Part shown: positions 1 to 10,885 of the stretch, piece by piece | Position numbering within the stretch: the first letter of the stretch is position 1 | How the letters are laid out: each line of letters opens with the position of its first letter | From: Isoetes taiwanensis | Lineage: Eukaryota > Streptophyta > Lycopodiopsida > Isoetales > Isoetaceae | Direction: 5' to 3' | DNA: 64,000 nt | Assembly (NCBI GenBank): GCA_021234155.1 | Contig: JAJEKV010000027.1 | Span: forward strand, 6,820,623-6,884,622 | Program-made: the position numbers and the translations under genes | The notes under the pieces: model-generated | The model's database searches: none | The model's input: the letters and a program-made list of their open reading frames with translations, nothing else | What the model was told of the DNA's origin: nothing

Positions 1-525
1 TGTATACGAGTCTTATTTTCTGACTCAAAGTACAGTATGCCAGAATTTTATGCCTCTGCATCATAATTTCATGCAAACCCAAAATTGCTCCAGTCTGTGA
101 TGGATTCGCAGGCCCTTTTCAATCCAATTCCAGCCAAACTCTGAGCAGTTAACGAGGCTTCATTCGCAACAGAAGGTCAAAAAGCTTGAACAGCAAAAAG
201 CATTCACAGGCCCTCTGGCCAAGCTCTGAGCAGTTTAGGGCAGTTTAGGTACAATAATATAAGACAAAGGTAAGAAGATGAAGGGCTTAACTATCCGTGC
301 AAGGCCGTTCTAGCAAGTGTTGATTGTTGAAATGTCCAAGCAGGGCACGACAGGCCCAAATCAATTTTTCTGAGCCTCCACCCGTGTAAAATCCAATCAC
401 ATTGAGAACATTGACTCTCATCATCACTTATAAGCACGATTTTGGGTTCCTGGCCATTTTGCAGAAAAGAGATGGAATAACCACATCATTCCTCCCCTTA
501 ATATCCTCAAAAGAGCAGCTGCCTT
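1..525. other. 3' flank of the kinase gene, no gene seen
   Basis: Downstream of the kinase on its strand; presumably contains its 3' UTR. It shows no coding continuity that resembles a known family. A microduplication (gcagtttagg twice near 230-248) is visible. Confidence 0.4.
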
Positions 526-1635
526 TCAGTTGTCATGTGAAGAATAAGAAGGACTAGCTTCATCCCTTCGGTCTTCCTCATCCTCTTTTTCCTCAATATC
601 TTCAAGATCTTCAACATCAAAAGTCCATCCAAAGGTTGACTCAACATGGGAGCATTTCCCACTTTCGGTTGGCTGTTTTGCAGCTAAGGCAGCAGCATCC
701 TGAATCTTAAGATCCCTTACACGCTCCCAAAGAGGAGGGAGTCCCCTCAGCAAGTGCTCTACAAGATAGTCAGATGTCTTTGCATTCTTAAAAAAAGGAT
801 GCTTTAAAAGCTTTTCTGCTGTGTGTCGTTTCAATGGATCCTTACATAAGCAATGTGCTATCATATTCCTGAAAGACTTTGAGAAACGTTTATCATTTTC
901 ATACTGAAGCCCAGGAGTAGGATTTTGCAATTGAATCTGTAGAACCTTGAGAGGAGGGTACTTAGCAAAAGGTGCATGCCCTTGCGCAAGTTCCAAAGCA
1001 GTGATCCCAAATGACCATATGTCAGCTCTCATATCATATCCAGATATGGGGTCCAATACCTCAGGGGCCATCCAACCTGGAGTCCCAACAAATGTACATC
1101 TTCTTAATAGCTGTCTCTCTGGCCTATCCATATCAAACATGCAAGCTGAAACTCCAAAATCTCCAATTTTTACATTTCCATTTTCAGCAACTAAAATGTT
1201 CCCGGCCTTAATATCCCTGTGTATATGCCCATGAAAATGTAAATACTCCAAAGCTTTTAAAGTTTCTTTCAATAAAGTAGCTATTAATGGTTCTTCTAGA
1301 CCGTTGGGATGAGCGGCTCTCATGATGTTCAAGCATGAACCTCCTGCCATGTAGGGCATCACAAACCAAAGGTTTTGGTTGACGATGAAAGTACAATGAA
1401 CAGACATGATATTTGGATGGTTGGTCAAACACATTGTTTGCGTCTCTCGACGGACCACATCAAGATCATTTTTACATTTCTCAAGATCAAGACTCTTTAT
1501 TGCAACTACCTCATTGAAAGGGATGCACATAGCTCGATACACGGTTGCAGTTCCCCCTTCTCCAATCTCTTCCAATAATTCATAGTCAGATACCTCAATA
1601 GGATATACTTTAGTGTCCCTCTTCCTTTCCTCCAT
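526..1635 (-). CDS. GCK/STE20-type Ser/Thr kinase, plant BLUS1/FRAY-like
   Basis: Predicted cytosolic protein kinase of 369 residues. Visible motifs: glycine-rich loop GEGGTATVY (residues 25-33), VAIK lysine at 47, helix-C glutamate at about 64, HRDIKAGN catalytic loop (139-146), DFG (159-161) and the activation segment FVGTPGWMAPE (182-192). A GHAPFAKYPP stretch and FSKSF...KHPFF, typical of plant FRAY/BLUS1 kinases, follow. The C-terminal tail is acidic (EDIEEKEDEEDRRDEA) and short; family members are usually 480-700 residues. The ATG is supported by an in-frame TAA three codons upstream. The kinase domain has no intron here, whereas many plant relatives have many, so it is either a naturally intronless BLUS1-type gene or a retrocopy; no poly(A) or flanking repeat was seen. 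All catalytic residues are present, so activity is plausible. BLUS1 in Arabidopsis acts in blue-light stomatal signalling; that role is not shown here. Confidence 0.9.
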   Translation of the reverse strand: MEERKRDTKVYPIEVSDYELLEEIGEGGTATVYRAMCIPFNEVVAIKSLDLEKCKNDLDVVRRETQTMCLTNHPNIMSVHCTFIVNQNLWFVMPYMAGGSCLNIMRAAHPNGLEEPLIATLLKETLKALEYLHFHGHIHRDIKAGNILVAENGNVKIGDFGVSACMFDMDRPERQLLRRCTFVGTPGWMAPEVLDPISGYDMRADIWSFGITALELAQGHAPFAKYPPLKVLQIQLQNPTPGLQYENDKRFSKSFRNMIAHCLCKDPLKRHTAEKLLKHPFFKNAKTSDYLVEHLLRGLPPLWERVRDLKIQDAAALAAKQPTESGKCSHVESTFGWTFDVEDLEDIEEKEDEEDRRDEASPSYSSHDN

Positions 1636-4600
1636 TTCACTTTAATCGTACAACAGGTTCTGTCATTTACATAATAATGATTTTGACAAACAGAAGATGC
1701 ATTTCCCAAACCGTGGTTTGCATTGTCCATAAACATTTTTGACCTTAAGCCAATCGCAGAAGCATGCGTTGTTGTGGAATTGCTCAAACATGAGAAAACA
1801 ACACCAAAGCAGCGGTAACATATTGTGCAACAGCATTATTGTTTTTCCTTCAAAATATCCTTTGCTGTGGTACCAGAGAACACACCAGAATGGAGATCCT
1901 GAATTCCTGTCAGTTGAACAGATACATTAGGATTGGATGTTCACTTTCTGCTTCTGCTTAAACTATATCCACCACGCAGGATAAATTGACAATGTCGAGC
2001 AGAAAATATACTAGAATGCCAAAATGCCTAGGTGATCTTTGTACATCAGTTAGCATTATCCATTTGTAAAAGCATCATGGGGTTGTCCTAGAGTTTACTT
2101 ACTGATGCATCATCTCTTACTGACTGGATGTCTGCAACTCTGGCAAGGAAGTATAGCAATATTTGTCTAAGGTGGGAAGTATAGCAATATTTGTCTAATC
2201 CAACTTATGTCTGCATATGGTGCGTTTAAGAAAATGTTAGAAATAACGATTAAGAAAGAAGTTAATCTAAAATTGACATAATCTTTGACTAAATGAGACT
2301 GGAAGAATACTAAAATCACCGGTGTGTGGGCAAGTCTTTGAGAGTTTGGCTGCAACTTGTTAGATGGCTACAAATCACTACTGTGTGGGCAAGTACTTTA
2401 GTAAGTAATGACCTCCTAAAACAAGAACCAAGTAGGCAAACAAACATCTTCCAGTATGAAAGTGGATGGCAAAAGGATAGTCTTACCTGTTGTAGAAACC
2501 TCTACCACATACAATATTAAAATCAGTCCGCATTACATTTTTTTTTTTTTTTTGCCTGCCATCCGGACGTGACAAAGAAAAGAAATGCACAACACAATAT
2601 CGCACCCATTTGTGCATATCCAGCTTTTACATTCTGCCCCATACTTTCAACTCTTCTGGATGCTTGTTGCATCTTGAACATCATTCCATATCATAGGTAC
2701 CATGACTATAATGTTACCATTGAAGTAATTTGGCATTACTTTCAGACCTAGACTCCTATCAGTTGTATAGGTTTCATAAAGGCTTTGTAATAAATGATTT
2801 TCTCGCATGTGCCCCTAAGGCGAGATATATAAGGTCCTTCTCAAATGCATTTGGAAAAGAAAGGGTGAAGACAATATTCTAGTTGCTGATTGAAAATGCA
2901 ATTTATACTTGGCATTTGAAAGTGCATATTAGGAAAGCTCGGATTCCATAAACATAAAATTTACTATGAAGAAGTGACATTCATTATGTATGCTGTTCGT
3001 GAAAGTTAGATTAAACAGCTGCAGTAAGGCACCTAAAAAAAGGGATTGGAGAATTGAACCCCACACCCCAGAAGACATATTTTTTCCACTGTCTAGGAAG
3101 TAAATAAATTTCCCTTCAAAAAGTGGCTTGTTTAAAATAAAACTTTCAAGCTCTAGATCGACCTATACAAGCATTAAAGTCTCCAACAAGACTCTTGTAT
3201 GACTTCATGAAATGATTTGACACCCCAAACATGAAATGATTTGACACCGCAAAATTTAAATATCAAACCGTAATGCGCAGGTTATTATGAGAGATCAAAC
3301 AGAATACTTGACGAAGAATTCTAGAAAGAAAGAAGGTTCTTATTTGCCACAGTTGGCAGTTCGAAACACAGAGAATATGCAATCTTATTTCTGGATAATC
3401 CTTGAGCTGGAAACACAGCCACTAAACCAATAGCACAGCCTAATATCATTCATGATCTTAATTTATTGAAACAAGCCTGACTTCCATAAGCAGCAAGCAA
3501 CTTGCCTTCCTGAAGATGATCGTTAATTGACTGAATCCTTTTTTTATTTGCTTATCATAGAACTCCCAACTAATTCATAAGAATTGTTTCTTACCTGCCC
3601 AGAATTCATCAAACATATGATCTAAGGTGCATTTTTCTCGTGACACTCAGAACAACCCAAGAATTCAGCCCAACTCACCAAATCAGGCTCTATTGGTATT
3701 TTATTAAAAAGTCCTCATCTTCATCTATTTGCCATGCTCTGCTTAAAAGTGAAAGCATGCATCTGCAATGATCTGCTAGTGATCTAAATAGATAATCTTG
3801 TCACATAGAATAAAAACAATGATAACCTTCATCAATTAAACCCCTACAACACGGAACTCTATCAATCAATTAAACCCCTACAACACGGAATTCTTACTTC
3901 TTACTCTTAAGTTTTCGTAAACTTTTAGCAATAACAGGTCGCTCCATGCTCAAGTTCTGCAAAAAAGCAATATGCATTGTCATAACTCCCAACAAGACAA
4001 GCTAAAGTTAAATGTAAATAATCTTTCGACATCTCCCTCACAAAGCATTGGTGTTCTCATTGCATTGTTTGACCGTATGGCTGAGAGGCCGTTTCTGTCG
4101 ACCATTTCTGTACTACTGAGTAGCAGCTTAACCTCTCTGCCAACGAGAAACCAGCACCTCAGTCTCATCTACATAAATCTGTACCATTGCTCGTAGTAAA
4201 CAGTGTGTGCAAGCATATCACCATATCTGGGACTGTATGTAGTTGTACTATGCACTTATACTGGGCCCTCGACTTTTGTTGTTTTCATCATATATCATGA
4301 TTTTTTAAAAGCAGGAATTTTTAAAGGCTGCTAGTAGATGTGGTTTCTTTTCTTACTAGAATTTCAATTTAAGTCATGTATTGGTTTCAATGGCCAGTTT
4401 TATCAAGTAAGAACAACCATGGGCTAAACTATGTAACGACAGGAAAACACGAGATGTTCAAACCAGCAATTGAACTAAAATTCTCTGGAAATATTTTGAG
4501 TAGCTTCTGCTTGACAGGTTCGTACACACCCGATTAGTTAGTCAAGTTCAATTGCCTCCAGGCATAGGATCGAAGGCCCCTCTGAACCCCTGATAGAATA

Positions 4601-5124
4601 GCATTACTTCCTACGAAGTTCTGAAGGGCATAAATAACTTCATTAAGGGTCCTCCTTCTCTGTGCCTCCTTCCCTTGCGTTCATGCTTAAACATTCGAGC
4701 AAAATATGATGCATTCACAAGCCTGCTTGTCATAAGCACCAAAAATTCAAGCGGATGTGGATGTTCTTAGCAGTTCTAATAATTGTTTGCTTTGTTTCAT
4801 AAGTTGTCTAAAATATTATGATTCTTCATGCAGTCTTGCCTTTAATACACAGTAAAATAGAGCTTTTTATGGAAATTTATAACCTGTAAATAAACAAGAA
4901 AGCACTTACGGTTTATTTGAACCAGAATAAAGACCCTTAAGAGATAATCCTTCCACCCAATTGAGCTGCCTGCAACCTACATATGCGTAACACGATATCG
5001 TCTATAACCGTAATAAGAAATCCTCAAACAAGTATCTTAAAAATAGAAGTTACAATAAGAAAGAACTAGATAGTTAGGCATTACCCACCAAACAAAATAC
5101 GAAGAAAGTTAGCAGACAAGACTG
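1636..5124. other. Intergenic, no supported gene; short tandem duplications
   Basis: AT-rich sequence upstream of the kinase with only short, unconvincing open frames. It contains one-step direct duplications: a 24-bp unit near 2148 and 2175, an aatgatttgacacc unit near 3210-3245, and a 26-bp unit at 3831-3856 repeated at 3865-3890. The kinase promoter should lie at the left end of this stretch, but I could not fix a TATA box. Confidence 0.5.
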
Positions 5125-6546
5125 CAGTAGGTTACGGCAGAGTGAGGGTCCACTACAGGACTTTCTTGAAGTTGGAAGCGACAAGACTTTCTTGAAAGGA
5201 CACAAGCAACTAATTTTCAACATAATTCAGCTAAATCATGCTAAGCCTAAACCGAGAAAATAATTTCAAACAAACAAATTAAATAACGCCAAATGGATAG
5301 TTAACTGTTCCAAAGAGGAATTGTCAATTCTATTGCATCCATACTCCTTGGAAAGGCTTAGTCAACAGTTTAGAGGATCCCTATGCAGAGGTATCCTATT
5401 ATACTGAGCATATGCACAGCTCTAAACATGACAAATATATTCTGATGCAATTGCCTGGAATTGGGAAGCTGCCAAACTATAATACTCCACCTAGCCACTA
5501 GTTTAGAGGATGCCTATGTCTAGCCACTGGTTTAGAGGATGCCTATGCAGAGGTACCCTATTATACTGAGTATGAGTATAATCACAGACCCTATAATCCA
5601 AGAGAAGATAGGAGGCTTACAAAGCAATATGCAGAGTCATAAACCTCAAAAACGAACCAAGAAACCTTGTGCCAGCACATATACGTTCTTTACCAGTTTG
5701 CAACATTATGTGCTGATAATAATTGATTAAGATAAACCTAGGAAAGAAATGGCAGGCTGAAGGAGCGATGAGTGGCCACATTAGAGATACAGAATGCTGC
5801 ATTTTCCTATAGAATTTTTGGTTCTGCAACACATCAGCAGGTTACGGCAGGGTGAGGGTCCACTACAGGACTTTCTTGAAGTTGGAAGCAACAAGCCTTT
5901 CTTGAAAGGACACAAGCAACTAATTTTCAACATAATTCAGCTAAATCGTGCTAAGCCTAAACCAAGAAAATAATTTCAAACAAACAAATTAAATAATAAT
6001 GTCAAATGGATAGTTAACTGTTCCAAAGAGGAATTGTCAATTCTATTGCATCCATACTCCTTGGGAAAGCTTAGTCAACAGCTTAGAGGATCCCTATGCA
6101 GAGGTATCCTATTATACTGAGCATATGCACAGCCCTAAACATGACAAATATATTCTGATGCAATTGCCTGGAATTGGGAAGCTGCCAAACTATAATACTC
6201 CTCCTAGCCACTAGTTTAGAGGATGCCTATGTCTAACCACTAGTTTAGAGGATGCCTATGCAGAGGTACCCTATTATACTGAGTTTAATCACAGACCCTA
6301 TAATCCAAGAGAAGATAGGAGGCTTACAAAGCAATATGCAGAGTCATAACCTAAAAAACGAACCAAGAATTGACCTTGTGCCAGCACATATACGTTCTTT
6401 ACCAGTTTGCAACATTATGTGCTGATAATAATTAATTAAGATAAACCTAGGAAAGAAATGGCAGGCTGAAGGAGCGATGAGTGGCCATATTAGAGATACA
6501 GAATGCTGCATTTTCATATAGAATTTTTGGTTCTGCAACACATCAA
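5125..6546. repeat. Tandem duplication, two units of about 710 bp
   Basis: The segment starting gttacggcagagtgagggtc at 5131 recurs at 5841 (gttacggcagggtgagggtc), and similarity runs on to the shared end ttctgcaacacatca (5822 and 6531). The offset stays at 709-710 bp, with few substitutions and small indels (for example ataacgcc against ataataatgtc). Each unit has an internal short repeat, agtttagaggatgcctatg. Both copies carry a matching 65-71 codon minus-strand open frame, which is explained by the DNA duplication and does not look like a real gene. Confidence 0.93.
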
Positions 6547-7047
6547 CAGCAAGGTATGTGGATTGACTACCATTATTGTCCTACATATAGCAAAGGGGGA
6601 TGTTTTGGTCTTTCAAATTCGAATAGTTAATGTAAAAGAGTCATAGCCATATGCTGATGCATTGAGTTCAAATCGCCCCTTCTTATTTGATGCATTGAAG
6701 GCAGCCGGCAACTTAGGAGACATACAGACTGGCATATCTTTGTGTTGACGAATTAAAAACCATAGACTGCATAATTGCCATATAAAGGCTAGCACCAGAG
6801 AAATTATCACTCAGGCCCTGTTCATCAGAGAAAACTTGTAATCATGTCATGCAGAGGTTTTTACTAAAGAATGCATTGCACATGCCTTTGCAGCTAGAAC
6901 TGACCCCACCACATCTAAACATCAACTTGCACAGATTACAGAGCACACTCTGGCAAATAGACATGTTGGTCGATACCAAAGTGACAACCCGAAATGCAAA
7001 TGGCATGGCATAGTAACTCACGTCTCAAATGCCAGGTCGTCATTATT

Positions 7048-7535
7048 CTGTGATGGCGGGAACTATAATGTTGAATATTATCTTAATTAAGGCTGGGTAA
7101 AGCTACGATAAACAGGAGCTATAAAAACCCTAATTTGCCTTTGTGGAGCAACTTCTGACCTAACCATAGACGACGATCCATACCTTTGTGGAGCATCTTC
7201 TGATCTAACCTAGGCGACGGTCCAAAACGGCCAATGAATTTTGAAAAGAGTCTATTCTAGGTCATGATCAAATGGCTTAAGCCACATCCAACTAAAATTA
7301 TCCTGTGATGCCGGGAACTATGATCTTGAATATGATCTAAATTAAGGCTGAAATAGAGTTACGATAAATAGCTAACAAAACCCTGATTTATTTTTGTGGA
7401 GCATCATAAGGCGTGGATCCATACCTTTGTGGAGCATCATCTTCTGCTCTAACGTAGGCGAAAGTCCAGAGCGGCCATCGAATTTTGAAGGACCGCTTAA
7501 GCCATAACCACTCAGATTTTTTGGCACATGGTCAG
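7048..7535 (+). repeat. Diverged tandem duplication upstream of the DUF1685 gene
   Basis: A block starting ctgtgatggcgggaactata at 7048 recurs at 7303 as ctgtgatgccgggaactatg. The copies share the ordered landmarks taaggctg, tacgataaa, aaaaccctgattt/aaaaccctaattt, tttgtggagca, ccatacctttgtggagcat, taggcga and cggccat/cggccaa. Spacing is about 255 bp and divergence is clearly higher than in the 5.1-6.5 kb duplication. It lies in the promoter-proximal region of the gene at 7681. Confidence 0.85.
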
Positions 7536-7630
7536 ATTTTTTGGCACGTGGATAGAGATAAAGGCACTTGTGGTGGTTAAAGGGCGAAACAAAGGCAAAA
7601 GGCAAAAAGCTCTAAAATAGACTATATATA
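7512..7630 (+). promoter_or_regulatory. Putative promoter: G-box and TATA box
   Basis: A 16-bp direct repeat (tcagattttttggcac at 7512 and 7532) ends in ggcacatg in the first copy and ggcacgtg in the second, so the second makes a perfect G-box CACGTG at 7545-7550. A TATA box (TATATATA, 7623-7630) lies 50 bp before the ATG at 7681. With a start about 30 bp past TATA, ATGs at 7645 (six-codon uORF, stop at 7663-7665) and 7658 (longer uORF overlapping the main start) could fall in or near the leader. Assignment is by motif only. Confidence 0.55.
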
Positions 7631-7680
7631 CGACGGTGGCATTCATGGGTGGCATTCATGTTTGAGAGCAGAAAAAAATC

Positions 7681-8505
7681 ATGGAACAAAGAAGACGGTC
7701 TTCAAAGTTGCTCAAATCTAGATCTGATCTGGGTACAAGCAGCCTCCATGGAGAGGGTTATGAAGAGGTATGGAAAAAGAGAAGGGCACTACGAAGGTTG
7801 AGATCCTCAGTTTCCACTTCAGATCTTTTGAAGCTAAACGTGAAGCTAAATGAAGACGATTTTACAGAACTTGAGGGATGTATTGATTTGGGTTTTGGGT
7901 TTGAGCACGGTCATCCTGCACTTTGGGATGTCCTTCCTGCACTAAGAATGTGTTATGTGACGTCTCCATCGTCATCAAAAAGTGTAGAAGAGGGAGAAAA
8001 GGAAAGAGGATGTGATGCACAATTCATTACAAAAGAAGCTCTACTTGAATCTCTCCTTAAATCCCCTACTCCTTTGGATGTAAAACAAGTGAGCGTTGAA
8101 TGTAGCCCTGATGGAAGTCCTTATCATGGTAAGTCCAATCTAAGACGTGTTGTTAGTGGCTCTAAACTGTATTCTCCTAAAAAGCTTGATCCCCACAAGC
8201 TTGAAATGATTAAGTGGTGGGCCAAGGGCGTTGGTTGCAATGTTCGACAATCACAACATGTCAAACTCTGCAAAGAAGAGCAAAATGCATATGGTGAAGA
8301 AGAGAAAGAAGCATGTGAAATCGGTAAAGAAATAGGTGCATCTTCAACTAAGGCTTTACAGCACTACAAGAGATTTATTGCAGCAGCCAAGGCCGCCGCA
8401 AACATTTCTCTCTATCGATTTTCATGTATTAAGGGAAGTGATTTACCTCTACTGGTTCACTTACTGGCTGGAATTATGTTTGCCAATTTATGTGTATCAA
8501 TATAG
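7681..8505 (+). CDS. DUF1685 family protein
   Basis: Hydrophilic protein of 274 residues and unknown biochemical role. The core EDDFTELEGCIDLGFGFE (about 58-75) followed by HPALWDVLPALRMCYV (about 78-93) is the DUF1685 signature of plants, and the later EMIKWWAKGVGCNVRQS (about 175-191) matches the conserved WAxxVxCxVRQ end of that family. A basic Ser-rich N-terminus (RRRSSKLLKSRSDLG) could be a localisation or phosphorylation region. Family proteins often end soon after the VRQ motif; here about 80 more residues follow, finishing with a hydrophobic LPLLVHLLAGIMFANLCVSI. That tail might be a real extension or the result of reading into an unspliced intron or a mutated stop. TATA and G-box lie upstream. 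Confidence 0.85.
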   Translation: MEQRRRSSKLLKSRSDLGTSSLHGEGYEEVWKKRRALRRLRSSVSTSDLLKLNVKLNEDDFTELEGCIDLGFGFEHGHPALWDVLPALRMCYVTSPSSSKSVEEGEKERGCDAQFITKEALLESLLKSPTPLDVKQVSVECSPDGSPYHGKSNLRRVVSGSKLYSPKKLDPHKLEMIKWWAKGVGCNVRQSQHVKLCKEEQNAYGEEEKEACEIGKEIGASSTKALQHYKRFIAAAKAAANISLYRFSCIKGSDLPLLVHLLAGIMFANLCVSI

Positions 8506-9636
8506 AGGAAGAGGAGGACGAGGAAGTGTATTTTAGGTTCATTTATCCCAACTAATTGGTGTGGTATACAAGCTCGACTTCTAGCACGCCAAAATTTCTA
8601 AGGTGAATTTCTAATGTAAATTTCTAATGTATAGACCACTATTAAATAATTATTTAGGAACTTTGTACATGTTATGATGTTATTTATCAAAAATATGTTA
8701 TTATATCTCCAAGTAGAGTTTTATTTTGTAAAGATTCTAAACCCCATTATAGTAGTTCCTAACCTTGCTATGGAAAAGCCCTTTCATATTAAACTCGAAC
8801 CTGATTACATTTTTATATCAGAGACAAAAGTAGTGGGTTAAAAAAACTCCACTCACCTGACATAAAATCCACTCCCAGTGATAGATAGATGGAGTCTACA
8901 CCATCGCACGCTCTAAATTTAACACACACACACAAAAAAAAAAGGAAATTGCAATCGCACACTCTAAATTTAACACAAAAAAAGGGAAGAAGAGGAAATT
9001 ACAATCACAATCTGCACGACAAATTACACACCTCCTGAAGCTTGCAAAAAGGCCTTAGTGTGGCACCGAATAAGTACTATTTGCTCCATCACAAAATATA
9101 TATATATTTTATATGAAATAAATTTCACTCCCTGCCGCCATCTGTGCTTACCTCCCCAATCACTCTTACTATCATCTATTTTCGATTTGTAATAGACTGT
9201 GTTGTGTCTAATTGGACGAAAGGTGTACAGATCATCCATCCTATACCCCATTCCAGCTGATCCAAAGGATGATGAATCCACACACACATATAATAGTGGA
9301 CCTTGAAGCAATAGGCGCATGCCTTTTGTCTTTCGCTAAAGCAGCCGCACTCCATAGTGAAGTTACAGTAGGTTGTTTCTTTCACCCCAATGGGTCCTAA
9401 TTTCCCTCTTCTTTTGTGTCGTTTCTTTCACCCCAATGCGTCCTAATTTCCCTCTTCTTTTGTGTCGAGGCCTTGCTGCTTCTTTTTCCTATGACATTCC
9501 CCTAGAATATACAATATAAATAAGTATATTCTATGAGCATTATCATACAAGTCAAGCCATTAGACTTCTTATCGATATAGGCCATACTTGAAAAAGGGTG
9601 GCCTAATTATTATCATAACTTAACCATATTTGATCT
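8506..9636. other. Intergenic, no gene; short repeats
   Basis: AT-rich 3' flank of the DUF1685 gene. Two copies of a cgcacrctctaaatttaacac block lie near 8906 and 8957, and a 46-bp unit (gtttctttcaccccaatg...) is perfectly tandem except for one base at 9375-9420 and 9421-9466. Nothing coding was recognised. Confidence 0.5.
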
Positions 9637-9726
9637 TGACTATCACTTATTCTACTGTGGAAATTGTTGTTGTGAGATCTTCCAAGCATATTAGGTTCCC
9701 CAATTTATATCAATTGGTATCAAAGC
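9637..9726 (+). repeat. LTR-end remnant with tRNA-iMet-like primer-binding site
   Basis: The stretch cttattctactgtggaaatt ... ccccaatttatatca resembles another copy at 29815-29887. Here it ends in CA (9711-9712), is followed by a two-base spacer and then tggtatcaaagc (9715-9726). That matches 11 of 12 bases of the tRNA-iMet primer-binding sequence (tggtatcagagc) found intact in the Copia element at the right end of this window. Probably the 3' end of a decayed LTR plus its PBS. Confidence 0.55.
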
Positions 9727-9799
9727 TCAGCTACGGTCTATATCAGTGGAGCTTTGGGTGATGGAAGCAAGGAAAAAATTTTGCGGCACAGAATCAACA

Positions 9800-10782
9800 A
9801 TATATCATAAGCAGATGTAAAAAGGCAAAGTAGATATTTGTCTTCCTGAGATTATATGTCTCCCTGAGATTACATGAAGCAAAATTAACTAGCAGGATAC
9901 TTGACGAACCAAAGGCCTTTTGGAACATAACTAAAAGCCCTCTTCCATGTTCCGATTTTACAGCAGAAGAGATGATTTCCTGGCTCAAAGAGCTCTACAT
10001 GATCCCTGCTCAGAAAACAATGATCCAAAAGCTCCCCATAACTGAATCTATTTTTTCTCCCTTGGATGTACAGGAAACACTGGCCCGTATGAAAAATGGC
10101 AAGTCCCCTGATAATCTAGGTATGGTGGCAGAATTATGTAAATGGGGAGGCGATCTTCTTCTTGAAAAACTCACTCATAGTGCTCAAACATGGCAGCCTT
10201 CCTGATGCATGGTATGTTAGCAGAGTTGTCCCAGTATATAAATGTGGCAACGTACATGACTTACGCAATTACAGAACAATTCTAGTTGGAAATGTTATGG
10301 CTAAAACTTTTGCTTCCTTGATTGAGCAGAAATTAGTGGATTGGGCTACAAATGCAGACGTTATAGCAGCATGTTAGGCTTTTTCAGGGCTGGTTACTCA
10401 ACTGTAGATCATTTAGTGACACTCAAAGTGCTCACGGAAAATGCCAAGGGTCGAGGAACCAATTGTATCTTGCATTCATAGACCTTACGAAGGCATTCGA
10501 TCGTGTTGATTGGGGTAAACTTCATGACAGATTGGAGGCAATTAGGGTCCCTCAAGCTCTCCAAGAGACAGTTGCTTGCTTGTATCAAAAGGTATTGGTG
10601 GAACTCTCATTTTCCCTATGCTCTGATACACAGATCCACAGTACTGTCGGGGTTAAACAGGGCTGCCCCTGCTCCCCTGCTCTCTTTGGGTTGTTTATCG
10701 ATGAAGTTGAAGCTTGGCTTAATGACATAAGTGGAGTTGGTGCTGATTTAGGTGACCATGTCATAAAGTTGCTACTCTTTGC

Positions 10783-10783
<1 letters not shown>
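9800..10783 (+). pseudogene. LINE 1, left half: reverse transcriptase up to FADD
   Basis: 5'-truncated non-LTR retrotransposon. Conserved pieces in three frames: DEPKAFWNI and EEMISWLKELY; LARMKNGKSPD...AELCKWG; SLPDAWYVSRVVPVYK...LRNYRTILVGNVMAKTFASLIE; FFRAGYSTVDHL; FIDLTKAFDRVDW; VGVKQGCPCSPALFGLFID; and finally VIKLLLFA, the start of the FADD catalytic motif. Frameshifts near 10190 and 10375-10460 and a TAG at 10375-10377 make it non-functional. It stops exactly where A-run and TA microsatellite begin. The missing rest of the protein starts at 25364. Confidence 0.9.

Positions 10784-10857
<74 letters not shown>
10783..10857. repeat. A-run plus (TA)n microsatellite
   Basis: Fifteen A residues followed by about 30 TA units sit at the left junction of the large insertion. 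Open frames rich in Tyr-Ile across it are artefacts. Confidence 0.97.
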
Positions 10858-10859
<2 letters not shown>

Positions 10860-10885
10860 AGTTTTTGTACTATGAGGGGTTGTAC
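10856..10885 (+). repeat. Left inverted repeat of the large insertion
   Basis: Reads tacaagtttttgtactatga then ggggttgtac. The reverse complement of 25291-25320 is the same apart from three positions. Confidence 0.75.

Noticed and set aside
5617-6541. Paired minus-strand open frames MLQNQKFY... in both tandem units
   Set aside because: Their similarity follows from the 710-bp DNA duplication; one is frame-altered at its end and there is no family match.
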